DNA from: UBA1447 sp964612185
GTDB lineage: Bacteria; Bacillota; Clostridia; Oscillospirales; Acutalibacteraceae
Direction: 5' to 3'
Assembly (NCBI GenBank): GCA_964612185.1
Contig: CAZTCR010000048.1
Span: 1-21,114 of the forward strand
Length of the DNA stretch: 21,114 bases
Positions 14,291-21,114 of the stretch are shown here, piece by piece. The position numbers and the translations under genes are program-made. How positions within the stretch are numbered: the first letter of the stretch is position 1; the number at the start of each line of letters is the position of its first letter. Under the pieces are notes generated by a model that saw nothing but the letters and a program-made list of their open reading frames with translations, ran no database searches and had not been told where the DNA came from.

Positions 14291-15424
14291 CTATTTGTTG
14301 AATTTTTCTGCCAAATTTTTAATCATTTCCAGTTTTTCCGGTATGTCGATGGCTTGCGGGCAGCGGGGGGCGCATAGGCCGCAGGCGATGCAGTTGTCCG
14401 CCCTTTCGTCTGTTTTTGTTTCCAGGTAGGACGCCAGAAAGCCTTCCTTATTCTTGCTCATCACATAACCGTTATACAGCTCGAACATCCCCGTGATATC
14501 CACCCCGGACGGGCAGTCCATACAGTAACGGCAGGCGGTGCAGGGAATCAGATCCCTCAGATTGTAAGCTTCTGCCGCTTTTTCCAGCAAATCATACTCG
14601 GCTTGTGTGAGCGGTTCAAAGGCCGTGTAGGTGTCAATATTGTCTTTGAGCTGCTCCATGTTGGACATACCGCTCAGGACGGTTATTACATCCGGCAAAC
14701 TTGCCGCAAACCGCATAGCCCACGATGCGATACTTTTTTCCGGCCTTGCGGCTTTGAGCAGCTCAACAGCTTTTGTACCCGGATTGGCAAGGCTGCCGCC
14801 GCGCACAGGTTCCATGACGATGCAAGGGATCTTGCGGCTTTGCAGAATTTCAAGCTGCTTTTTCGCGTTTTGGTTTTTCCAGTCCACATAATTGATTTGC
14901 AGCTGCGCGAAATCCCATTGGTATTTGCCTGCAATCTCTTCCAAAACCGCCGGGGAGTCGTGAAAAGAAAAACCGATATGCTTGATTTTGCCCTGCGCCT
15001 TCATTTCGGCAATAAACGCATACGCGCCGAACTCAACAACTTTTTTAAAGTTGCCCGCGTCAAGCGCATGAAGCAGATAAAAATCAAAATAGTCCGTGTT
15101 CAGTCTTTTTAACTGAAGATTGAATATTTTTTCAATATCTTCCGGCGTGTCCACCCCCCACATCGGCAGCTTTGTCGCAAGAAAATAGCTGTCGCGCGGG
15201 TACTTGCGCAGTGCTTTGCCGAGAAAAACCTGTGATTGGCTGCCGTGGTAGCCGTGCGCGGTGTCAATGTAATTGATACCGTGCGTAAGCGCGTAATCCA
15301 CCAGCTCCTGCGCCTTTTCGTAATCAATCGCGTCGTCTTTGCCGTCAATGACAGGCAGACGCATACATCCGAGGCCCAACATAGATATCGGTTGGCTGCA
15401 GTTGTTGAAGGGTTTTTTAATCAT
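14291..15424 (-). CDS. Aldo/keto reductase with C-terminal 2x[4Fe-4S] ferredoxin domain
   Basis: The 377-residue protein starts with an aldo/keto reductase barrel (about 1-285) bearing the catalytic tetrad Asp54, Tyr59, Lys85 and His119. It continues into a ferredoxin-like tail with cluster motifs CTACRYCMDCP (Cys295, 298, 301, 304) and CIACGLCAPRCP (Cys345, 348, 351, 355). This fusion is frequent in anaerobic Clostridia and annotated as an oxidoreductase of unknown substrate; the clusters suggest electron exchange with ferredoxin instead of, or besides, NADPH. All expected Cys residues are present. It lies 56 bp after the kinase gene and 37 bp before metY, so co-expression is likely, but no link to methionine is shown by sequence. 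Confidence 0.88.
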   Translation of the reverse strand: MIKKPFNNCSQPISMLGLGCMRLPVIDGKDDAIDYEKAQELVDYALTHGINYIDTAHGYHGSQSQVFLGKALRKYPRDSYFLATKLPMWGVDTPEDIEKIFNLQLKRLNTDYFDFYLLHALDAGNFKKVVEFGAYAFIAEMKAQGKIKHIGFSFHDSPAVLEEIAGKYQWDFAQLQINYVDWKNQNAKKQLEILQSRKIPCIVMEPVRGGSLANPGTKAVELLKAARPEKSIASWAMRFAASLPDVITVLSGMSNMEQLKDNIDTYTAFEPLTQAEYDLLEKAAEAYNLRDLIPCTACRYCMDCPSGVDITGMFELYNGYVMSKNKEGFLASYLETKTDERADNCIACGLCAPRCPQAIDIPEKLEMIKNLAEKFNK

Positions 15425-15480
15425 AATCGGTTACCGCCCTTTCCAAGTTATACAATTCAATATTCAAAGCGAACCCTTGC

Positions 15481-15960
15481 TTAGTCACATACGATAAAAT
15501 CATATTCGTTCGGCAGCGGTGCCTCAAATTTTTTGTCGAGGTTCTGCATGAGTTTTTTTTCGATAATAAACGCTCGCGTTTTGGCGTGTGCTAACAGCTC
15601 GTTTCGCTTTTCCAGCCTGTCAAGCCTTGTTTCATCCGGGATATCGAAATAATACACCCTGGTTTTGATCCCCCTGTCGGCAAAATACGCTTTTGCCATT
15701 TTTCTTGATTCCTTGGTCCAAAAACCGGAATCAAGCACCGCATCGATGCCCATGTCCGCCAGCTGCGCTGCCTGCCCGAACAGAAACATCAAGCACCGCC
15801 GCTCAGTTTCGCTGTGCTTTTCACCCAGACAGCCGTTGAAGAGGTTGAGCATCATCTCGTCGCAGGACAGGAGCACCAGCGGGTTTTTCTTTTTGCGTTC
15901 GAGTACCCAGGTGGTTTTTCCGCTGGCTATTTTACCAATGAGGATGTATACCGTTGCCAT
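15481..15960 (-). CDS. Small P-loop kinase-like ATPase (AAA_33 type)
   Basis: The 159-residue protein opens directly with a P-loop, GKIASGKTT (9-17). It continues with CDEMM (33-37), LDSGFW (76-81) and a lid-like RLEKRN (115-120). This is the pattern of predicted small-molecule or nucleotide kinases of the AAA_33/zeta-like group. The substrate is unknown. The start codon is only 14 bp after the apgM-like stop codon, so translation is probably coupled; AAGGGG lies 7 nt upstream of the ATG. No toxin-antitoxin partner is nearby, which argues against a zeta-toxin role. Confidence 0.75.
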   Translation of the reverse strand: MATVYILIGKIASGKTTWVLERKKKNPLVLLSCDEMMLNLFNGCLGEKHSETERRCLMFLFGQAAQLADMGIDAVLDSGFWTKESRKMAKAYFADRGIKTRVYYFDIPDETRLDRLEKRNELLAHAKTRAFIIEKKLMQNLDKKFEAPLPNEYDFIVCD

Positions 15961-15974
15961 CGAAACGCCCCTTA

Positions 15975-17189
15975 TCAGTAATCAATAAACTTTTGCATCA
16001 TCCCCGGCCCGAATTCAACGAAAACGCCGGTTGCCTTGGCAGTCTCTTCGTTGATAGAATCCACGCCGCTTCCAAACGCTTTGCTTTTTCTGTATATCAT
16101 ATAAGGCACCGGGTCCGGCGCGTGTGTGCCCGTGACAATCGGCGTGGGATGGTCCGGCAAAATCATTATTTTATAGTCATCGCAAGTGTTCAGATATTCA
16201 AGCAGAACCGGTAAAACCTGTTCATCGATCAGTTCAATGGACCGCACCTTGTTCTCCGGCTCGTTGCGGTGGCCGCATTCATCCGGGGCTTCGATGTGGA
16301 TATAAACCAAATCCTGCCCTTTGCGCCACTCTGCCACAGCAGCCTGTGCTTTACCGGCGAAATTGGTATCCAAATAACCCGTTGCGCCCTCGACCTCCGG
16401 TGTATTCATCCCGGCGCATTTGCCGATGCCCTTTAACAGGTCAACAGCGGAAATAATGCTGCCTTTCAAACCGTATGTTTTTTCAAAGGACGGCAGCGAC
16501 GGCTTTTTGCCCTCGCCCCAAAGCCAAATGGAATTGGCAGGGAGTTTTCCGGCGGCTTGCCTGGCCTGGTTGACCGGGTGGTTTTTCAACAAATCGTAAC
16601 TCGCCCGCATCATCTGTATCAGCGGCGACGCGTTCACGCTTGTTGAGAGGTACGCCCCTATAACCCTGCCGGAAATGTCGTGCGGGGCGGTGAGATTACC
16701 CAAATCCAAGGTTCCGTCATGTTCAATGAGGCAATGTCGGTAGCTGACCCCGCTGTAAAACTTGAAAACATCGCTGCCGAAATGGTCCTGCACGCTGAGT
16801 ATGATTTCAGCCGCTTCGGCTGTCGAAATGTCTCCCCCGGAATAATCAAGCATCGTTTTCGCGGCATAATCATCCTCGCCCGAGAGCGTTACAAGGTTGC
16901 AGCGCAGGGCAATGTCTGTTTCCGTCATATCAATGCCGATGCTGACCGCCTCAAGCGGTGAGCGGCCGGTATAATAAACCTTGGGGTCGTAACCCAACAC
17001 ACTTAGGTTTGCGATGTCACTCGCGGGTTTCAAGCCGTCCGCAACGGTTTTGACAAGCCCGACTTCACCACGGCGCGCGAGCGCGTCAAAAACCGGCTTT
17101 TTTGCCGCCATCATAGGCGTTTTACCGCTTAAAGCCGGCACCGGGTAATCCGCCATACCGTCATATAATACAATTGCGTATTTCATCAT
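15975..17189 (-). CDS. apgM: 2,3-bisphosphoglycerate-independent phosphoglycerate mutase, archaeal type (ApgM family)
   Basis: The 404-residue protein is of the alkaline-phosphatase superfamily in its short ApgM form. It has the metal Asp10 (YDGMADYP), the phosphorylated Ser57 in PASDIANLSVLGYDP, HIEAPDECGHRNE (metal His/Asp), LPDHPTP and the last metal His in GTHAPDP. These residues bind two metals and carry phosphate between glycerate 2- and 3-phosphate. Members in bacteria without ThrB have also been proposed as homoserine kinase analogues; metY in the same gene row makes that worth considering. It follows purL by 29 bp and precedes the kinase by 14 bp. Two ATG codons in a row (17189, 17186) follow GAGGA; spacing favours the second slightly. 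Confidence 0.88.
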   Translation of the reverse strand: MMKYAIVLYDGMADYPVPALSGKTPMMAAKKPVFDALARRGEVGLVKTVADGLKPASDIANLSVLGYDPKVYYTGRSPLEAVSIGIDMTETDIALRCNLVTLSGEDDYAAKTMLDYSGGDISTAEAAEIILSVQDHFGSDVFKFYSGVSYRHCLIEHDGTLDLGNLTAPHDISGRVIGAYLSTSVNASPLIQMMRASYDLLKNHPVNQARQAAGKLPANSIWLWGEGKKPSLPSFEKTYGLKGSIISAVDLLKGIGKCAGMNTPEVEGATGYLDTNFAGKAQAAVAEWRKGQDLVYIHIEAPDECGHRNEPENKVRSIELIDEQVLPVLLEYLNTCDDYKIMILPDHPTPIVTGTHAPDPVPYMIYRKSKAFGSGVDSINEETAKATGVFVEFGPGMMQKFIDY

Positions 17190-17218
17190 TGTTCCTCGCT
17201 TATACCGGATGCTTTATT

Positions 17219-20200
17219 TTATTCAAAGTATAAAACACCCGATTCAAAAATTTTCTGATCTTTGTCGAAAGGTACATTTTTATAAAGGTTTTTGCCTTTT
17301 CGTTCGCTGTGCGCCATTTTACCGAGAATTCTGCCGTCCGGGCTGGTAATGCCTTCGATCGCACAGACGGAACCGTTCGGATTGAAAGGCGTTGTATTGG
17401 AAGGCTGACCGAAAATGTCCACATATTGAGTTGCAATTTGCCCCTGTGCAATCAACTTTTTAAGGGTGTCTTCGTCCGCGGCAAATCGTCCCTCGCCGTG
17501 AGAAACGGGAACGGCGTGTATATCGCCCGCATTGACCAAACGAAGCCATGGTGATTGAACGCTGGTGATCCTTGTATAGGCCATCTGTGAAACATGGCGG
17601 CCAAGTGAGTTGAAGGTGAGTGTCGGAAACGCCGGCTCAATATCCACAATTTTACCAAACGGGACAAGTCCTGTCTTTATCAGCGCCTGAAAACCGTTGC
17701 AAATGCCGAGCATGAGTCCGTCGCGATTTTCCAAAAGTTCCTGCACCGCTTCCCGGACTCTTTCGTTGCGCAGTGTGGTGGCGATAAATTTACCGGACCC
17801 GTCCGGCTCGTCGCCGCCGCTGAATCCGCCGGGCAGCATGATGATCTGTGCGTTGCGGATGCCGTTAATAAACGCCGCGACGCTTTCGTCGATATCCTTG
17901 GGCGAAAGGTTTTTCATCACCAGTATTTCCGGTTCGGCACCCGCGTTTTTGAAGGCGCGCGCAGAGTCCACCTCACAGTTCGTACCGGGGAAAACAGGGA
18001 TAATAACCCGCGGCTTCGCGGCTTTTATAGCGGGGGCCTTGCTGTTGCGTAATGTAAACAACGGCACCGCAAAAGGCATGGCGGGTGAGTCGGCTTTTGT
18101 CGGGAATATGCCTTCAAGGGTGTGAGTCCAAGCGTCAATCAGTTCCGATAACGGTATGGCTATCCCATCCATTTGTATTACGCTATCGGCCGTTGTTGTG
18201 CCGAGTTCTTCAAAATCAAGTCCTTCCAGTACGGTATCATCCGAGATTTCCGCGACAAAAGAACCGCTCAGCGGCGCGAAAAGTGTTGTTTTATCGAGAT
18301 TGCCGGTAAAGTTAAACCCGAGCATGTTGCCAAAGGACATACGGCATACGGCAGCCGCGGCGCCGCCTTCGCGAATGGCGGAAGCGGCGGACATTCTACC
18401 GGACGCTACCCCTTCGGATACTGTTAAAAACAGTTGTTTTGCCTTTTCCCAGTCCGGCAGGAGCGTATCCGCATTGGTTGGCAGGGGCAGGAGCACAACC
18501 CTTGAACCGGGCTTTTTAAATACAGCGGAGCCGGTACCGGCAGCTTTTGTCATGGCAACGGCGAAGCAGACCAGTGTCGGCGGGACATCCAGATCATTAA
18601 AGGAGCCGGACATGCTGTCTTTCCCGCCAATGGCGGGCATACCGAAATTCAGTTGCGCGGTCAGCGCGCCGAGCAGTGCCGCGGCCGGTTTGCCCCAGCG
18701 TTCGGGTACATCGCGGAGTCTTTCAAAATATTCCTGTAAGGTTAAGCGGGCTGTTAAGGGGTTCGCGCCGATTGCCGCGAGCTTGGCGAGCGCTTCGGTC
18801 ACAGCATAAACAGCGCCATGGAAGGGGCTCCAGCGGCTCATACCCGGAATAAAGCCAAAACTCATCGCGGTCGCGTCGTCCGTTTCGCCCGATTCCAGCG
18901 GGATTTTCGCGCACATCGCGTCTTCCGGGGTCAGTTGTGTTTTACCGGCGAAAGGCATCAGAACAGTGCCCGCGCCGATGCTCGCGTCAAACCGTTCCGC
19001 AAGACCTTTTTGGGAGCAGACCTCCAGCCGGGCAAGGTTCGCCTTCAAGGCATCCGCATTGCTCAAAGCCGTCAGCGGCTCCGGCACGGATGTCCGGTAG
19101 CAGTTTTCACTGCTGGGTGCGGTTATTGCTGCTTTTGCTTTTTGCGTAACGCCGTTTGTATTCAAAAATTCGCGGCTTAGGTTAACAATCGTATCGCCCT
19201 GCCAATGCATGACCAGGCGCGGGGTTTGCGTCACCCGTGCCACAACGGTGGCTTCCAAGTTTTCCTCATGCGCCAAGGCGATGAATGCTTGCGTATCTTC
19301 AACCGCTGTCACCACAGCCATACGCTCCTGCGATTCCGAAATGGCAAGTTCTGTACCGCCGAGGCCGTCATATTTTTTCAGCACAGCGTCAAGGTTAATG
19401 TCCAGCCCGTCGGCAAGTTCGCCGATGGCCACGCTCACACCGCCCGCGCCGAAATCATTGCATCGCTTAATCATGCGTGCCGCTTCCCTGTTCCTGAAAA
19501 GCCGCTGCAGCTTGCGCTCCGTAGGCGGGTTGCCCTTTTGCACCTCGGCCCCGCAAGTCTCGATAGATGCCGTATCGTGCGCTTTGGAGGAGCCTGTTGC
19601 GCCGCCGCAGCCGTCCCTGCCGGTTCTGCCGCCGAGCAGGATGATTGAATCACCGGGCGCGGGCACTTCCCTGCGGACATTGCTTTTTGGGGATGCGCCG
19701 ATAACTGCGCCGATTTCCATGCGTTTGGCGGCATAGCCGTCATCATACAGTTCCGTCACCTGCCCCGTGGCAAGGCCGATTTGATTGCCGTAGGATGAAT
19801 ACCCCTGCGCGGCGCCGACGGTGATCTTTTTCTGCGGGAGTTTACCCTGCATCGTTTTTTCAAACGGTGTGTTCGGGTTGCCGCTGCCGGTGACGCGCAT
19901 GGCCTGATAGACATAAGCCCGGCCCGAAAGCGGATCCCGGATTGCGCCGCCCAAACAAGTTGCCGCGCCGCCGAAAGGTTCAATTTCAGTGGGGTGGTTG
20001 TGCGTTTCGTTCTTAAACTGTATGAGCCACTGCTGCTTTTCGCCGTCAACGGTTACCTGCGCTTCTATGGAACAGGCATTTATTTCTTCACTTTCATCCA
20101 AGTCGTTTGCCACGCCCCGGATTTTAAGCAGTTTGGTGCCGATGGTTGCCATGTCCATAAGGGATATATTTTTTTGCCTGACGCCGTAAACAGTCCGGCG

Positions 20201-20977
20201 CGCGGCAAGATAATCAAGCCAGGCATCTTCAATTGCTTTTGAAAGTTCACCGGATTCTATATCAACGCTTTCAAGTTCGGTTAAAAAGGTCGTATGGCGG
20301 CAATGGTCGGACCAATAGGTGTCAATCACTCTCAGTTCCGTTTCGGTCGGTTCCCGGCGCTCCTCATCCCTGAAATAATCCCGCACAAAGGCGAGGTCGG
20401 CAACGCTCATGGCAAAGCCCGAATCGGCATGATACCCCGCAAGTTCGGCATCACTCCAGCCGAGTATACCTGTCACGCGTTTTATCGGTTCCGGTTCAAC
20501 AGTTTTTATATCCAGCGTGTTGTAGGTACCCATAGAGGCGAGACGGGCTTCGACGGGGTTTATCAGGTAATTCTTTATTCTTTCAAGTTCCCGTGCCGGG
20601 ATATCCCCCGCTAACGCAACTACCCTAGCCGTCTGCACCTTGGGTTGGCTGCCCATCGTCAACAGCGCGATACACTGCGCCGCGGAATCCGCCCGTTGGT
20701 CATACTGCCCGGGCAGATACTCGATAGCGAAGATACGGCTGCCGGTTTCTGCCGGCAAGACATCGTAAGTAAAGTCAGCATTTGCCTCGGACAAAATGGT
20801 GGCAGCCGCACGCTTAAAATCCTGTTCCGATAGCCCTTCAATATCATAACGGTTGAAAAGCCGCAGGCTTGTGAGACACGCAATGCCCAATGTTGCTTTC
20901 AAGTCCGCCAGCATATGCCGCGCCTCAATATCAAAACCCGGCCTTTTTTCAACAAAAATCCGTCTGACATCGGCCAT
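17219..20977 (-). CDS. purL: Phosphoribosylformylglycinamidine synthase, fused single-chain clostridial type
   Basis: The 1252-residue cytosolic enzyme makes FGAM from FGAR, glutamine and ATP in purine synthesis. It has an N-terminal PurS-like part (about 1-150), a linker ending in YWSDHCRHTTF (221-231, with His228), duplicated AIRS-type ATP-binding halves (FKNETHNHPTEIEPFGG; GGKDSMSGSF), and a glutamine amidotransferase domain (about 988-1252) with nucleophile Cys1093 in GICNGFQ and the His1223/Glu1225 pair in MAHSERKGK. Length and order match the clostridial fused form, so separate purS and purQ are not needed. GGAGG lies 8 nt before the ATG at 20977; the frame is open 42 codons further upstream across the promoter, which I reject. 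It is the first gene of the row leading to metY. Confidence 0.95.
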   Translation of the reverse strand: MADVRRIFVEKRPGFDIEARHMLADLKATLGIACLTSLRLFNRYDIEGLSEQDFKRAAATILSEANADFTYDVLPAETGSRIFAIEYLPGQYDQRADSAAQCIALLTMGSQPKVQTARVVALAGDIPARELERIKNYLINPVEARLASMGTYNTLDIKTVEPEPIKRVTGILGWSDAELAGYHADSGFAMSVADLAFVRDYFRDEERREPTETELRVIDTYWSDHCRHTTFLTELESVDIESGELSKAIEDAWLDYLAARRTVYGVRQKNISLMDMATIGTKLLKIRGVANDLDESEEINACSIEAQVTVDGEKQQWLIQFKNETHNHPTEIEPFGGAATCLGGAIRDPLSGRAYVYQAMRVTGSGNPNTPFEKTMQGKLPQKKITVGAAQGYSSYGNQIGLATGQVTELYDDGYAAKRMEIGAVIGASPKSNVRREVPAPGDSIILLGGRTGRDGCGGATGSSKAHDTASIETCGAEVQKGNPPTERKLQRLFRNREAARMIKRCNDFGAGGVSVAIGELADGLDINLDAVLKKYDGLGGTELAISESQERMAVVTAVEDTQAFIALAHEENLEATVVARVTQTPRLVMHWQGDTIVNLSREFLNTNGVTQKAKAAITAPSSENCYRTSVPEPLTALSNADALKANLARLEVCSQKGLAERFDASIGAGTVLMPFAGKTQLTPEDAMCAKIPLESGETDDATAMSFGFIPGMSRWSPFHGAVYAVTEALAKLAAIGANPLTARLTLQEYFERLRDVPERWGKPAAALLGALTAQLNFGMPAIGGKDSMSGSFNDLDVPPTLVCFAVAMTKAAGTGSAVFKKPGSRVVLLPLPTNADTLLPDWEKAKQLFLTVSEGVASGRMSAASAIREGGAAAAVCRMSFGNMLGFNFTGNLDKTTLFAPLSGSFVAEISDDTVLEGLDFEELGTTTADSVIQMDGIAIPLSELIDAWTHTLEGIFPTKADSPAMPFAVPLFTLRNSKAPAIKAAKPRVIIPVFPGTNCEVDSARAFKNAGAEPEILVMKNLSPKDIDESVAAFINGIRNAQIIMLPGGFSGGDEPDGSGKFIATTLRNERVREAVQELLENRDGLMLGICNGFQALIKTGLVPFGKIVDIEPAFPTLTFNSLGRHVSQMAYTRITSVQSPWLRLVNAGDIHAVPVSHGEGRFAADEDTLKKLIAQGQIATQYVDIFGQPSNTTPFNPNGSVCAIEGITSPDGRILGKMAHSERKGKNLYKNVPFDKDQKIFESGVLYFE

Positions 20978-21026
20978 AAAATACGCCTCCAAAAGATATG
21001 CAAATCCGTTTAGGTGTTTGATTAAT

Positions 21027-21035
21027 ATTGTAGCA
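21027..21035 (-). promoter_or_regulatory. Extended -10 promoter before purL
   Basis: On the minus strand TGC directly precedes TACAAT (21032-21027), an extended -10 element. The -35 region (TTTATT at 17-bp spacing) is poor. The leader would be about 45 nt, too short for a purine riboswitch, and no such motif was seen. It would drive the whole purL-to-metY row. Confidence 0.5.
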
Positions 21036-21114
21036 CAATAAAAATAAACAATAAAGTGGAAAAAGGGTGGAGAGTTATGAAAATACGCGATGTTTTTTGA
21101 CAAAAGTCACAAAA

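Noticed and set aside
15481..15960. Zeta-type toxin of a toxin-antitoxin pair
   Set aside because: Only the P-loop kinase fold is shared; there is no small antitoxin gene and it sits among metabolic genes.
18156..18809. 217-codon plus-strand frame
   Set aside because: It is antisense within purL, with Ser/Ala/Pro-rich composition typical of shadow frames in GC-rich codons.
21077..21100. Seven-codon plus-strand frame (MKIRDVF) behind GGAGAG
   Set aside because: Too short to support as a gene and no promoter is visible; possibly a leader peptide, but no evidence beyond the ribosome-binding-like sequence.
20978..21103. 42-residue N-terminal extension of PurL
   Set aside because: It is translated from the promoter region and absent from the PurL family; GGAGG marks the start at 20977.

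Overview
The window looks like chromosomal DNA of an anaerobic Firmicute of class Clostridia, probably an uncultured relative of the Oscillospiraceae/Ruminococcaceae. The grounds are strong GGAGG-type ribosome binding sites, TTGACA/TATAAT-like promoters, a fused single-chain PurL of the clostridial type, a YabE-like G5/3D cell-wall protein, an ECF vitamin transporter subunit and a dockerin-like repeat on a large secreted protein. No tRNA, rRNA, CRISPR array, transposase or phage gene was recognised. Nearly all genes are core metabolism or housekeeping; the accessory-looking parts are the left end (secreted proteins) and a repeat-filled spacer near 6.9-7.05 kb.

Layout. (1) 1-4.8 kb, minus strand: a 1408-residue secreted protein with two FIVAR-like modules and a C-terminal dockerin-like EF-hand pair. 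It starts at TTG behind a leader of about 320 nt and a near-consensus promoter. The beginning of a second secreted protein follows and runs off the left edge. (2) 4.8-5.3 kb: intergenic, no gene seen. (3) 5.37-7.77 kb, plus strand: a CoA-acylating methylmalonate-semialdehyde dehydrogenase (mmsA/iolA type), then a spacer filled by a degenerate 11-bp repeat that switches orientation and folds back on itself, then a MacB/LolD-type ABC ATPase without a permease. (4) 7.83-10.13 kb: an ECF transporter S component (minus) divergent from a MocR/GntR-aminotransferase regulator (plus) across overlapping promoters, suggesting a regulated vitamin uptake pair, plausibly for vitamin B6. (5) 10.18-11.45 kb, minus: a membrane-anchored G5/3D-domain cell-wall protein. 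(6) 11.95-12.96 kb, plus: rplM-rpsI with its own promoter and a probable L13-type leader. (7) 12.98-21.0 kb, minus: a tightly spaced gene row, purL - apgM-like phosphomutase - small P-loop kinase - ferredoxin-type aldo/keto reductase - O-acetylhomoserine sulfhydrylase, with one promoter visible before purL and one shared terminator at the far end.

How they fit: convergent gene ends carry two-way terminators (7.8, 10.15 and 12.94 kb). The last cluster joins purine synthesis to enzymes around homoserine/methionine; the apgM family has been proposed as an alternative homoserine kinase in organisms lacking ThrB, so its neighbour metY is informative. The most unusual sequence is the inverted array of 11-bp repeats between mmsA and the ABC ATPase. 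Next are the long leader of the dockerin-like protein and the MocR/ECF operator region. Everything was read by eye, so family names rest on recognisable motifs, not database searches.
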